Assembly: GCA_019746975.1 (NCBI GenBank)
Contig: JAIERK010000134.1
Location: forward strand, 29,195-93,194
From: Candidatus Obscuribacterales bacterium
Lineage (GTDB): Bacteria > Cyanobacteriota > Vampirovibrionia > Obscuribacterales > Obscuribacteraceae
Reading direction: 5' to 3'
DNA length: 64,000 bases
The notes below the pieces were generated by a model. It had not been told where the DNA came from, ran no database searches, and was given only the letters and a program-made list of their open reading frames with translations. A program made the translations under genes and the position numbers. Below are positions 18,059-28,463 of this stretch, one piece after another; within the stretch, counting starts at the first letter, position 1; each line of letters begins with the position of its first letter.

Positions 18059-21000
18059 ATGAAAATCTGGCCGACCCCACAAGACTACAACGAGGCCGTG
18101 CAGAGCCCCCAAATCTGTTTTTCAGACCAAGATCTGAAAAATGCGTCCATTGCAACCAATGCCATGGGTCTGCCGCGCTCTGCCAGCGGAGCTTTTGCCA
18201 GCGTCTATCGAGCCCACTGCGGTAATACTTCATGGGCAGTGCGCTGTTTTCTCTCGGAGCGTCCCGATCAAAAAGAGCGTTACAAGCACATAAGCGACTT
18301 CGTGCTGTTCGACAATCTCGATTCGACCGTCGATTTTTACTATCTAGACGAAGGCATTCGAGTCAAGGGAGACTGGTATCCCTGCCTCAAAATGGTTTGG
18401 GTAGAGGGCACCACGCTCGATCAGTTCATCGAACAACACCATCGGGATGCCGAAAAAATGACTTGGCTCCTTCGTGAATTTCATAAGCTGGTCGGAGAGC
18501 TGGAAGGTGCCGGAATCGGCCACGGCGATCTTCAGCACGGCAACATCATAGTTACGGACGAGGGACTTCGACTCGTCGACTACGACGCTTTATTCGTACC
18601 GGCCCTTCTCGGCAAGAAAAGCCTCGAATACGGTCATCCCAACTATCAGCATCCACATAGAACGGAGGATCACTACGACCCGGACGTGGACAACTTCTCA
18701 TGCTGGCTTATTCATGCCTCACTGCTGGCTGTCGCTATCGACCCGGAGCTCTACAAAGCTCATGGTGGCGGTGACGAGTGCATCCTTTTCAAAAGAACCG
18801 ACCTCGCACAGCCTTCCGCCTCGACTTTGTTTCAATCGCTATTGGCACACAGCTCACCTCACATCAGCCAGACAGCACACCTGATTCTTAGAATGCTATG
18901 GTCTGCACCAACTGCGATACCATATCTAGGAGCTCCGAAAACGGCAATCGACCAATTAGCAACCGAGCCACCACAGAGTAATGGCTCAACGTCAGTGGCT
19001 AAGCCGACTGCGGTTAAGGACATCCTCGACCTGGACGAAGCCGTCAAAGCGATCGGCAACGACAAAAAAGCGACTCGCAAAGAAGCGCTCGGATTCGGAA
19101 AGATATCGACCAACACTTTCAAAGCCGGACGCCAGGCACGAGACCGCATCAAGCGGATGGCAGATGGATTGGAGCTGGCGACGATCCCGGCCAATTGGAT
19201 TCAGCGCAGAATAAAGGATGGCAAAAATCTTTTTAATAATGGCGATTACGAAGCCGCGACCAAGGTCTATCTAGATGTGTTCAAACAGTTAGATCCGGAC
19301 CGCAATGGTGCAATGCAAATCGATATTGCGGTTTCGCTCGGTTATTGCTTTGCTCTATCTGGCAAACCCTCGATGGCAAGCAATTATTTCCTTCTGGCAT
19401 TGAATGATGCGAAGAAAAACAGCGACCAAATTCAGCACAGACATGCAGCCTTGTTGTTGGCATTGAGCAAATATGACGACGGCAATCACGTCGCCGCCTG
19501 GAAAATACTGGATGATAGCCGAACTCATTTAGCGCAAGTCGCCGATCTGATTGCACTGGAGATCGATCAACCTTACATCGCCAAAGTCTCGACTTGCAAA
19601 ATGCTGAAGGAGTATGGTTTGCGGCCATATCAGACGGCAAGATTCGACTCTACCTCCATCGAATTTCTCCAATCCTCAGCCCTGATCTTTCAAGGCATGC
19701 TAGAGCGGAAGCCGCACTTATGCGACATCGAAGGGACAGACCAGTATCTACAATTAGCTGGTATCATATGTAGTGTCAACCCATCGGCGCGATTGGAGTT
19801 TGCAAGATCCTCCTTTCTTGCACTCGCGAGAAAACTCGATATGGTCGGCAGAACAGATCAGGGACGTCTTGCGCGATTCTGTGCGGTAGTGGTTTTTAAT
19901 TCCGTAGACTCGGCCCGATCGACCGCCCTCAATTACATGTCCGAATTCGGACAAATAGACGCCAACGAACTTGTCGATGTGGCCACCGAGGCAGGCAAGA
20001 TTTTGCCTCCGGAGGACGTCTTCAACTGGCTCGTCGCCATCTCCCTCTTCTTCCAATCTTCCAAGGACAAAAATGAGCAACTAGAAGCGCTCCTGGTGGC
20101 ATCGAGATTCGCTATGAAGTACGCGCCAGCGATCGATGAACAGTTAATCCTGTCCCTCGAAAATGCAAGGGCATACATCGCAACCTGCCTGGAAAAAACC
20201 TACTTTCAGGACAACAAAGAGCCGCTGCTCAACAATCTGATGGCTCTAGCCGCTGAGAGCAACTGTATCAACGTGATCGCAACAATCGCAAAACACCTGC
20301 TCAAAAACAACGACGTCGAAGGTGTTGCCTTGCTCTGCCACCACCTTGCTAAGGCAGGTAATGCGCCTGCATTTAAGTACATAATGGAAGCAAACAGCAA
20401 CTCTAACGCTCTTGCGCAAGGCTTCGATCTGGCAGTCAGCACGGTCGTCTCTGTTGTGGAGACATATAGGGAGAATTTGAAAAACAAAAGCGCGTCGCTC
20501 AGGCAGGGTAGGGACTGGTACAAATGCTGCGAGCAAATCGTACTATTGAACAACTTCAGAGACCTCTTGAATCAGATTGACGCCCGAAAGCAATCAGATT
20601 CGATTCTGGATTACTTAGCAGTCGAAGCCTGCGAAATAGTCAGTAACTGGTTCCTCGGCGTCGTAAAAATTGGTGAAGGAAATCGCTGCTACGATTTCGC
20701 GGCAGATCTCGCTAGAATCAGGCACTTTGATGCCCTGGCGACAATTCTTGCCGACCTGATTAGCGAGAGACAGAACGTGATCGTCGATGCAATCTTGAAG
20801 CATATACACAGTAGCGAAGGTTCGAGTGTCATCATCGAGTTTTGCCTCAGACTTAAAAGCCTCGATCGTTTTCAACTGTACGAACATGTCTCTCGCGTGG
20901 TCAGTACAAATAGCTCTCTTGACGAACTAGTATCGTTCTTCGAGGCGCTGTTCGACGGCGCAACGAACTCGAACAATTACATAGGCGAGGTTTTGACGCA

Positions 21001-22132
21001 GTTGTTAAAAGGAGGCCGGTCGAACTCAATCGCGCACCTCCTGCGCTTTCTTTCCAGGCGAAAAGAGATGCTTGTAGCCGAAAGAATTCTTGACGAGATA
21101 ATGGAGATTTCGTTCGTCAACTCGCCTCTCGCTATCATAGTCCAGTCCGAAGATTTCGAGACTTTAGCGGACATTTTCGCCATTGCCGCAGCCACTCGAA
21201 AATCCAAGGGACTGAGAAAATTAATCAGCGTTCTTAATGAGGGCAAAAGAGTCAGCGTTATCGAAAACACCATAATCAGATGCCTTCGAAAAGAGGTCAG
21301 AGCGCTTGACGAGATTGTTGCACAGGAAAGTAACGGTTCTTCGGACCACGACCTAAATTTGAAGAGAGCTATAAATTCACTTTCGGTCCTGCACCAACTG
21401 CGACTGCTCTGCCATGCAAAACCTTCAACAGCAGCACTTAAGGAGGCAATAATCGAGAGCTTGAATGAGCGCTTCGATGAGTTCTATTCGATCTGGCTTA
21501 TGGACATGGCGATCAACGATGAGATGCCAGAGGCTTCCTCCGTGGTTGTCGAATTGGCAGCTCTCAAGAAAAACAGGTGCTTATCAAAGATCTTCGTGTT
21601 GTTAGCTGGACAGCATAGAAGGAACGTCTTGGCAGTCCTCACCAATCAGCTCATGATCACGGGGCATGTCTCCACTGCCGTTGCCCTGACAATTCAAGTG
21701 GCAACAGTCCACCCGTACGAAACAAAAGAGCTGATAGCAACCATTATTCAAAATGCGAAAGATGATAAGGTCCTTGGTGTGCTGGTTGCAGAGTGCATCA
21801 AGGTCAAGCCACACGTCTCGGAGATTGCAGTCAGGCAGATTGCCTTAAGCGACAAGGCCGCCGACAAACTAACTGCAATGGCGATAAAGTTCACCAATGA
21901 AAGCAACGAAATTGCACTGTATATGGTGCTCGATCAGATGATCGCCACGGATCCCAATTTCGAGACGTTCGCCAGCTCACTCTGCGACATGGTTCCAATA
22001 CCAATGATAGAAGGCTTATCACGCTGGCTTTATAAGGCAGGGCTCGCCGATATCCCCAGGGAGCAAGTAAAAGTGCTCCGTAGGAAGGGTCGCGAAGACC
22101 TCGCAAGTATATGGCTAAAATGTCTACCATGA
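18059..22132 (+). CDS. Giant atypical protein kinase-like protein with long helical-repeat tail
   Basis: The product has 1357 residues. The first ~270 form a kinase-like fold: glycine-loop-like S-A-S-G-A-F-A-S-V-Y-R, then W-A-V-R-C where the usual catalytic Lys of VAIK is Arg. The catalytic loop is H-G-D-L-Q-H-G-N-I and the DFG equivalent is V-D-Y-D. HGD loops occur in aminoglycoside-kinase-like and TerY-P-type kinases. Activity is uncertain because of the Lys-to-Arg change. Residues ~360-1357 are soluble alpha-helical repeats, TPR-like at first (NNGDYEAATKVYLDVFKQLD). No membrane segment is seen. Its last 9 bp overlap the convergent kinase gene end. Confidence 0.78.
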   Translation: MKIWPTPQDYNEAVQSPQICFSDQDLKNASIATNAMGLPRSASGAFASVYRAHCGNTSWAVRCFLSERPDQKERYKHISDFVLFDNLDSTVDFYYLDEGIRVKGDWYPCLKMVWVEGTTLDQFIEQHHRDAEKMTWLLREFHKLVGELEGAGIGHGDLQHGNIIVTDEGLRLVDYDALFVPALLGKKSLEYGHPNYQHPHRTEDHYDPDVDNFSCWLIHASLLAVAIDPELYKAHGGGDECILFKRTDLAQPSASTLFQSLLAHSSPHISQTAHLILRMLWSAPTAIPYLGAPKTAIDQLATEPPQSNGSTSVAKPTAVKDILDLDEAVKAIGNDKKATRKEALGFGKISTNTFKAGRQARDRIKRMADGLELATIPANWIQRRIKDGKNLFNNGDYEAATKVYLDVFKQLDPDRNGAMQIDIAVSLGYCFALSGKPSMASNYFLLALNDAKKNSDQIQHRHAALLLALSKYDDGNHVAAWKILDDSRTHLAQVADLIALEIDQPYIAKVSTCKMLKEYGLRPYQTARFDSTSIEFLQSSALIFQGMLERKPHLCDIEGTDQYLQLAGIICSVNPSARLEFARSSFLALARKLDMVGRTDQGRLARFCAVVVFNSVDSARSTALNYMSEFGQIDANELVDVATEAGKILPPEDVFNWLVAISLFFQSSKDKNEQLEALLVASRFAMKYAPAIDEQLILSLENARAYIATCLEKTYFQDNKEPLLNNLMALAAESNCINVIATIAKHLLKNNDVEGVALLCHHLAKAGNAPAFKYIMEANSNSNALAQGFDLAVSTVVSVVETYRENLKNKSASLRQGRDWYKCCEQIVLLNNFRDLLNQIDARKQSDSILDYLAVEACEIVSNWFLGVVKIGEGNRCYDFAADLARIRHFDALATILADLISERQNVIVDAILKHIHSSEGSSVIIEFCLRLKSLDRFQLYEHVSRVVSTNSSLDELVSFFEALFDGATNSNNYIGEVLTQLLKGGRSNSIAHLLRFLSRRKEMLVAERILDEIMEISFVNSPLAIIVQSEDFETLADIFAIAAATRKSKGLRKLISVLNEGKRVSVIENTIIRCLRKEVRALDEIVAQESNGSSDHDLNLKRAINSLSVLHQLRLLCHAKPSTAALKEAIIESLNERFDEFYSIWLMDMAINDEMPEASSVVVELAALKKNRCLSKIFVLLAGQHRRNVLAVLTNQLMITGHVSTAVALTIQVATVHPYETKELIATIIQNAKDDKVLGVLVAECIKVKPHVSEIAVRQIALSDKAADKLTAMAIKFTNESNEIALYMVLDQMIATDPNFETFASSLCDMVPIPMIEGLSRWLYKAGLADIPREQVKVLRRKGREDLASIWLKCLP

Positions 22133-24559
22133 AATTTTGATATCGAAGTCGCGGGCGAACGAGCCAAGCAGATCGTCCTGCGTGCCTCCCAGGAGCTCAG
22201 CGGCATGCAGATATAGGTCGGACTGGGACTGTTGTCCCAACTTCTTATTCACATAGCTCTTGATCAAGAACTTTTGAGCAGCGTCATCTTTGTTGACCAG
22301 GCACTCAGTCCAGATAGAAAGATTTGCGAACACGTTATCCGAGTACTCCCATTCAGTCAATGCCTTGCGAAGGTCATTCTCCGCAGCTTTTCGATTATTT
22401 GATAATTCATATAGAACAGCTCGCTTCACACCGAGCGATGCCATCGGAGTCGACGGAAGTCTTCTGGAAATGCATTTCGTCACATCAGCGAGCGCCTTGT
22501 CGCGCTCGCCCGAGCGCCAATGCGCTGCTGCGCGCAGGAGATACAGGTTATCCGCTCGCGCATCGGCATCAGTGTGTTCGATAGCATCGTCAATATAAGC
22601 GATCGTAGCCGAAAGGTCGTTATGCTCGAACTGGATTCGACTACGCGTCAAAAGTACCTCATCTTTGTTCCAATCCTCGACATCCTTGAGCGTCTTATCA
22701 ACTTCTCTGAGCGCAGCGCTCGTCTTTCCAGCAGCGCTCAAGGCACGGGCGTGGAGGAGAGACACCTCCAACGGTGTCTCTTTCGTCCCGAACTTTATTC
22801 CTCGATCGAGTAAATCCACGGCCGCTTGCGGACTCTTAAGTTGAAGAAGTAGCTCCGCCTGGGTCTTGTACGCGCTGAGTATACTTTTGTCCCAAAAGAT
22901 CAATGTTTGGCAAAGGGTCTTGGCCCATCGCGGCGCTCGACAGTGCACCGGATTCTCGTGCGACTGATCGCGCGGTCCTGAAACAAGCACTCTGGCCGTC
23001 TTGTCCATGACTGTTGGCAGTAAAAGATATCCCACGATCATCATCGGAATCGAGATCAAAATCAGTTTTTTCCCGGTTGATGAAATTGGCACGCGGTGCT
23101 CCTTTCCGAACCAAAATTCACCAATCACGGTTGCAACGAAAGTGATGAAAAGGAACACCTGAAAGATCACCAACGGAACAAGAAGATACTGAAATTCCGG
23201 AGGTATCCATTCCATCAGACCGAAGCCCGCGGCAAAAGTGATACAAGCGAACAGCGTAAAAACAACAAAGATAATTTTGCGGAGAGTTCGCCATTGCTTT
23301 CTTTCTGGCTGCCGGAGGAACATCTTTTTTCGAGATCGAATGAGTTCCGCCACCAGTGAACCGGATGCGATTATCGAGAACGGAAGAATAACTGTACCGC
23401 CGAGTTCAAGGTACATCAGTCCGTAAATCAAAGACCAGACACCGAGTCCGAACAGATAGGAAATCTGCGATCTTGAAAGGTGAGCTTTCGGTTCCGCGAC
23501 CTTATGCTGAAGACGAATTTTTTCTCCTCTTCGAAGCTTTTCCAAATGGGCATCCACATCGGCCATCGATTGAAAGCGCTCTTCCGGCTTTTTCCGCAAA
23601 CACTTAAACACGATCGCCTCCAGGCCACGAGCGAGATCGGAATCTTTAGCACCGGTCAGAGACGGCGGCTCATCGCTAATCTGCTTAACAACAATTTGAA
23701 TTGGATTTTCACCGCCGAAGGGTGGTTTTCCACTCATCAGCTCATAAATCAGACAACCCAGCGAATACACATCCGACCGCTCGTCCAACTTAAAACCCAT
23801 ACATTGCTCTGGACTCATATAGTTCGGCGTGCCGAAAATATCGCCTGTCTTAGTCAGATCATGCGTCTCACGTAATCCAGTTGACTCGGTAGGCATCAGC
23901 TTTGCGATGCCGAAGTCGACAAGCTTAGCCCGCTGCCGGTCACCGGATCCGGTCAATAAAACGTTGCTGGGCTTGATATCACGATGAATAACCCCGCCCG
24001 CGTGAGCGCATCTTAAAGCGGCCGTTAAATCGGAGACGATATCCACGATCTCGTTTTCTTTAATCGGTCCTTTCTTCAAATATCCAGCAAGATTACCGCC
24101 GTCTACGTAATCCATCACCAGATACGGTGCACCATCAACAGTGATTCCTCTGCTGAGTACCGAGACCAGATTCGGATGGTCGAGAGTCGAGACGGCATCT
24201 ACCTCCTGCTCGAAGCGCTTCAGCGCTTCTCTATCTTCGGACAGTTCGCCTTTCAAGACTTTCACGGCACAAATGGTCCCATCAGGACTTTGAGCCTTGA
24301 ATATGCGCCCCATCCCACCTTCTCCCAGGAACCCGAGAACCAACCAGTGAGAGCCGAGATCTGGAAACTCTATGCCATGCTCACGACCAGCAGTATCAGC
24401 GTCGTCCGCAGAGTCATTGGAATAAGAATCTTCACATTTGCAACCGGCAGAGCCGAACAGCCAACCAGTCACGCCTGAAGCGGTGGGTCTACCGCATCGG
24501 TTGCAGCCGGTTCGAAGTTTCGTTGCATCAGATTGTTTAAAATCTGGAAATTTCATCAT
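22124..24559 (-). CDS. Ser/Thr protein kinase: N-terminal Cys module, kinase, membrane bundle, TPR
   Basis: The 811-residue product starts with C-x2-C-G...T-G-W-L-F...C-K-C (residues ~19-42), a probable zinc-binding module shared with three other kinases here. The kinase domain (~68-335) is complete: G-E-G-G-M-G, A-V-K-V-L-K, V-I-H-R-D-I-K-P-S-N, V-D-F-G-I-A-K, and an activation segment ending G-T-P-N-Y-M-S-P-E-Q. Five or so membrane segments (~365-510) and exterior TPR-like helices follow. The ATG overlaps the TGA of the upstream kinase gene (ATGATGA), indicating translational coupling. Confidence 0.93.
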   Translation of the reverse strand: MMKFPDFKQSDATKLRTGCNRCGRPTASGVTGWLFGSAGCKCEDSYSNDSADDADTAGREHGIEFPDLGSHWLVLGFLGEGGMGRIFKAQSPDGTICAVKVLKGELSEDREALKRFEQEVDAVSTLDHPNLVSVLSRGITVDGAPYLVMDYVDGGNLAGYLKKGPIKENEIVDIVSDLTAALRCAHAGGVIHRDIKPSNVLLTGSGDRQRAKLVDFGIAKLMPTESTGLRETHDLTKTGDIFGTPNYMSPEQCMGFKLDERSDVYSLGCLIYELMSGKPPFGGENPIQIVVKQISDEPPSLTGAKDSDLARGLEAIVFKCLRKKPEERFQSMADVDAHLEKLRRGEKIRLQHKVAEPKAHLSRSQISYLFGLGVWSLIYGLMYLELGGTVILPFSIIASGSLVAELIRSRKKMFLRQPERKQWRTLRKIIFVVFTLFACITFAAGFGLMEWIPPEFQYLLVPLVIFQVFLFITFVATVIGEFWFGKEHRVPISSTGKKLILISIPMMIVGYLLLPTVMDKTARVLVSGPRDQSHENPVHCRAPRWAKTLCQTLIFWDKSILSAYKTQAELLLQLKSPQAAVDLLDRGIKFGTKETPLEVSLLHARALSAAGKTSAALREVDKTLKDVEDWNKDEVLLTRSRIQFEHNDLSATIAYIDDAIEHTDADARADNLYLLRAAAHWRSGERDKALADVTKCISRRLPSTPMASLGVKRAVLYELSNNRKAAENDLRKALTEWEYSDNVFANLSIWTECLVNKDDAAQKFLIKSYVNKKLGQQSQSDLYLHAAELLGGTQDDLLGSFARDFDIKISW

Positions 24560-26976
24560 TTGCCGCCGTCGAGTTGAATGTGTATTCCAGTATCTTTTTG
24601 AAAGTCCTTCAGAAAACTGTCAGGCTCAGCGCCGTCGGCGACAGCTTTCGTGAAATCGCGCTTGGAGTCGGCCAGCTGTCCTAACCGTTGATGAGCATAT
24701 GATTTCAATAGCAGCGCATCCGCCATGTTCCTTTTCATGAGTTGTTTCACGACAAACTGGAAAACGTCCTCGTTTTTTTGCTCTTGCAGAAGACTTACTA
24801 CTTTCTGATAGTCCTGTGCGGCTTTGGCTGTGTCACCGGCTTTGTCGTATGCTATCGCGCGCTCCAGGTATAGGTCCGCAGATAGATTGTTGCGATCGAC
24901 TTCAGCAGTCAGATCTTTTATCGCATTACTCCAGTCACCCATTCTCAAATTCAGGCGGCCGCGCTTTCTGAGCACGGGGTTGATATTCGACCTTGTTTCA
25001 CTTGAAGCAGTGTAGCTCTCAAGTGCCTGCTTAAAATTGCCCATCTCTTTGTAAATGTCTCCCTCGAGGGAACGCGATTCCCACGCGTTAAATTGATCGG
25101 CGGAATTCACCTTGACAGCGAGCTTGACTTCCGAGAGTGCAGTCTCAAGCCTACCCAGAGCCTGATACACTTTCGCTCGTTCAACATAGAGCTCGGAGAG
25201 TCTCCAGTTCGCAGGCTTGGATGCAATCGCCTCATTCAAGTATGGAAGAGCTTCGCTCGGGTGCTTGAGTTGCAAGAAAGAGCAGGCGATCAGCTCGGCC
25301 GATTGCACCTTATCTCCTCCAGCGAGAATGGCGGCCTTACTCATTGCAATCTGCACTCGGGGTTTGCTTGAAGAAAGGAGGTTAGTTTCCGTTGCGCTAT
25401 TAAACGAGTTCTGTAAGCCGGCAGAACACAATCCGACAACAAGGAACACCAGAGTCATTTGAGCAGTTTGCTTTCCGATCTGCTTCCAATCATTTTTGCC
25501 GTTATCGTGCAAGAAGAAAGAACCACCTACAATACCAAGCAAGAGATTGACCAGGAGCATGTGGACCGCGAAAACAGCCGGATAGAGCCAGCAGACCGCA
25601 TCCGACGCACCGTCCCAGATTGGAAACATTACTGTGCTCAGAAAGATAGCGGTCAGTGCCAGGGCACACCAGGTCGCCTTGAAAAGCAAGCGCCAACGAC
25701 TCCAGTTACTTCCGTGCAAGCCGTGCTTTTTGACATGAGCAAAGAGCAACGCAACCAAAACAGGGCTGGCAAGGGCCACAAGTGAAGCAAAGGCAAGACT
25801 GAATGAAACCATCAAGCTGTACATCAAAGCGACCATGAAATCGATGAAAATAACAACAGCTTGCCCAGCAGAAAGGACCGCTTTCTCTGGCTTTTCTCGC
25901 TCGAACTTGGCGGGTTGTTTCCCTGCCGACACAAGCTTCAAGTCTCTCAACAGGTCATCAACGGATTGATAACGATCTTCTTTGTCTTTTTCCAAACAGC
26001 GAAAGGCAATCGCCTCCAATCCCTTGAGCGGCTTCCCATCCGGCGTATTTGTCCAAGACTTGGGCTTCTCTTTAAGCTGCGCAACTATCGCTTGCACAGG
26101 GTTATCCGCCCTGAGTGCAGGCCCGCCGCTTAGCACCTCATACATCAGGCAGCCAAATGAATAGATGTCAGAACGCTCGTCAAGTTTGAATCCGAGACAT
26201 TGCTCTGGACTCATATAGGCTGGACTTCCGAACACAGCGCCTGTTTTCGTAAGGTCCTGCGTGTCCCTGGATTGTGTCGCCGACATCACCTTAGCGATCC
26301 CGAAGTCTACCAGGCGAGCACCTATTTTAGCGCTTTCGTCGGAATCGGTCACAATCACATTGCTGGGCTTCAAATCGCGATGCAACAAACCGGATTTATG
26401 GGCATAAGAGAGGGCTTCGGCAATATCGATCAAAAGTCGTAAAGCGACAGATTGCTCCAACTTTCTGTTCTTCTTCAAATAGCGAGAAAGATTATCTCCG
26501 GCGATCAAATTCATCACCATATATGGTGCGCCATTCGACGTCCTTCCGTGATCGAATACCTCGACTATGTTTGCATGGTTCAAACGTGTAACTGCCTGTG
26601 CCTCAGCCTCGAATCGCTTGATCGCCTCAACGTCGTTGTCCGCTTTTTGACTGAGCACCTTTGCTGCCATAATCTGCCCAGTCAGCTTTTCGCGAACGCG
26701 AAAGACTTCGCCCATGCCACCATGGCCGATTGAGTCGATGACCTCATATCTCTCACCGAGTTGAGGCAACTCTACGACCCTGGAAGAAACATCGTTGTCA
26801 TCGACATCGGATGGGGCGGCCGGCTCGTCCCAGACAGCTTCTTGTTGGGGACAACCACAACGGTCTCGGCGAAACAACCAATTTGTAATCGAAGAATCTT
26901 TCGAAGTCGATAGCAGTTTTCCACACGCGTCACAATCTGCTTGCAGCTTGACGGCAGACCTTTCCTTCTCAATCAT
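24556..26976 (-). CDS. Ser/Thr protein kinase: N-terminal Cys module, kinase, membrane bundle, TPR
   Basis: The product has 806 residues. The N-terminus carries C-D-A-C-G-K...S-I-T-N-W-L-F...C-G-C (~16-45). The kinase is intact: G-H-G-G-M-G-E-V-F, A-A-K-V-L, L-L-H-R-D-L-K-P-S-N, V-D-F-G-I-A-K, G-S-P-A-Y-M-S-P-E-Q. Several membrane segments follow (~385-520), then clear TPR units (A-L-S-E-V-K-L-A-V, A-L-E-S-Y-T-A-S). The ATG at 26976 is preferred because AAGG lies 8 nt upstream and it places the Cys module as in the paralogues; an ATG at 27003 is possible. First gene of a two-kinase operon, divergent from the histidine kinase at 27093. Confidence 0.92.
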   Translation of the reverse strand: MIEKERSAVKLQADCDACGKLLSTSKDSSITNWLFRRDRCGCPQQEAVWDEPAAPSDVDDNDVSSRVVELPQLGERYEVIDSIGHGGMGEVFRVREKLTGQIMAAKVLSQKADNDVEAIKRFEAEAQAVTRLNHANIVEVFDHGRTSNGAPYMVMNLIAGDNLSRYLKKNRKLEQSVALRLLIDIAEALSYAHKSGLLHRDLKPSNVIVTDSDESAKIGARLVDFGIAKVMSATQSRDTQDLTKTGAVFGSPAYMSPEQCLGFKLDERSDIYSFGCLMYEVLSGGPALRADNPVQAIVAQLKEKPKSWTNTPDGKPLKGLEAIAFRCLEKDKEDRYQSVDDLLRDLKLVSAGKQPAKFEREKPEKAVLSAGQAVVIFIDFMVALMYSLMVSFSLAFASLVALASPVLVALLFAHVKKHGLHGSNWSRWRLLFKATWCALALTAIFLSTVMFPIWDGASDAVCWLYPAVFAVHMLLVNLLLGIVGGSFFLHDNGKNDWKQIGKQTAQMTLVFLVVGLCSAGLQNSFNSATETNLLSSSKPRVQIAMSKAAILAGGDKVQSAELIACSFLQLKHPSEALPYLNEAIASKPANWRLSELYVERAKVYQALGRLETALSEVKLAVKVNSADQFNAWESRSLEGDIYKEMGNFKQALESYTASSETRSNINPVLRKRGRLNLRMGDWSNAIKDLTAEVDRNNLSADLYLERAIAYDKAGDTAKAAQDYQKVVSLLQEQKNEDVFQFVVKQLMKRNMADALLLKSYAHQRLGQLADSKRDFTKAVADGAEPDSFLKDFQKDTGIHIQLDGGK

Positions 26977-27092
26977 CGTTAAAACCTTAACCTTCAACTG
27001 CATATAGATATTCCCAACCGAGCGTCAATCCATTACGCGATGGCACGAGCGGCGCAAGTGGAATAAACTGCATATACGGACCGGAAACAAAG

Positions 27093-28463
27093 ATGTCTAA
27101 ATCGACGCTGATAGTGATTATGACGCTCATAGCAAACCTTTTCTGTTTGCTGACATTTCTGCAACTTCCATCTCTGGGAATTACAGTTCACCCGGCTCTT
27201 CTGATCATTATCGCAGTCCTTTCTGCGCTCTCAATCACATACTGTGGTTGGGTCTTCGACTCTAGATGGTCCCAAAAACGACTTTCCATTTTGTGTGACA
27301 ATATCAGTCGCATGAGAACTGGTGAAACTCTCAACCCAAGAATCTCCGGGCGAGACGTCGTAGCAAAAATCGACAAGGCAATTTTTAACGTAGACACGCT
27401 TCTATCCAATCAACGTAATTCGCTTGAACAGAGCGACAACAAAACTAGAACGCTGATTGAAACTGTCAATCTGGGGATCATGATTGCCGACTCGGCAGGC
27501 ACCATACTCTCGATCAATCCACGGACACAAGAGGTGCTGGGAATTCGAACAGAAGAGCTGGTAGGGAAAAGTGTGAAAACTGTCTTCCCAGAGCTCGGCG
27601 CCTTCATGCCATTTTCCAACGAAAACCCAGTCCACAATGTCGAAGTAGGTCTCGCATCAAAAATGCCAGCCGTTTACCTGGAGATTACAGCGAAAGAGTT
27701 TGGCAAGGTTCGCGACGGGACCTGGTTGATTTCACTGACAGACATTTCGGAACGTAAGGCTCTTGAACGGCTCAAGAGCGAGTTCATGCAGATGATAACC
27801 CACGATCTCAGAGCACCGCTGACCTCCGTGATCCTCTACATCGACATGATGAACGCCGGGCAATACGGGGAATTACCGGCGGGAGCAGTGCATCACGCGT
27901 CGCTCGTGGAGAAAAGCTGCCAGCATATGGTGGATATGATTAACAGCCTGTTGGAAGTAGAAAAACTAGAGGCCGGCAACATCACCTTGTATGTGGAAGA
28001 AACAGAGCTAGCCTCGCTCTTCGAAAGATGCATACACTCACTGTCGAACATGATCGAGAAAAAAAATCTCCAGGTCGAGGTTACAGGAAGCGAGCATACG
28101 CTCTGGTGTGACGAGCAACGAATCTCGCAGGTTCTAACTAATCTTTTGTCTAACGCGATAAAGTATTCACCAAAAGACGGCAAGATTCAGCTCTCAGCAA
28201 AGAAAGAAAGAGGAGAAATTGAAATTGCAGTCTGTGATGAAGGACATGGCGTGAAGGAAGAATTTCGCGAAGCGGTTTTCGAACGCTTCTACCAGATTAA
28301 GGGACAGTCAACCACAGCTAGTTCTGGTCTGGGTTTAGCAATCTGCAAAGAGCTGGTCAAAGCACACCACGGTCGAATTGGCGTAGAGAGCAATGGTGGA
28401 ATCGGCAGCCGCTTCTGGTTCGTCCTTCCCATCAAACCAGCCGAAGAAGAGTCCAAAGGCTAG
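27093..28463 (+). CDS. Sensor histidine kinase with two membrane helices and one PAS domain
   Basis: The 456-residue product has two closely spaced N-terminal membrane helices (~5-55) with almost no exterior loop, so it probably senses membrane or cytoplasmic signals. A HAMP-like helix (~57-108), PAS (~110-220), HisKA with M-I-T-H-D-L-R-A-P-L (~238) and HATPase_c (N-L-L-S-N-A-I-K-Y-S-P, DEGHGV, SSGLGLAICKELV) follow. Its stop overlaps by 4 bp the stop of the convergent OmpR-family regulator gene. That regulator is its most likely partner by position, though such convergent pairing is unusual. Confidence 0.92.
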   Translation: MSKSTLIVIMTLIANLFCLLTFLQLPSLGITVHPALLIIIAVLSALSITYCGWVFDSRWSQKRLSILCDNISRMRTGETLNPRISGRDVVAKIDKAIFNVDTLLSNQRNSLEQSDNKTRTLIETVNLGIMIADSAGTILSINPRTQEVLGIRTEELVGKSVKTVFPELGAFMPFSNENPVHNVEVGLASKMPAVYLEITAKEFGKVRDGTWLISLTDISERKALERLKSEFMQMITHDLRAPLTSVILYIDMMNAGQYGELPAGAVHHASLVEKSCQHMVDMINSLLEVEKLEAGNITLYVEETELASLFERCIHSLSNMIEKKNLQVEVTGSEHTLWCDEQRISQVLTNLLSNAIKYSPKDGKIQLSAKKERGEIEIAVCDEGHGVKEEFREAVFERFYQIKGQSTTASSGLGLAICKELVKAHHGRIGVESNGGIGSRFWFVLPIKPAEEESKG

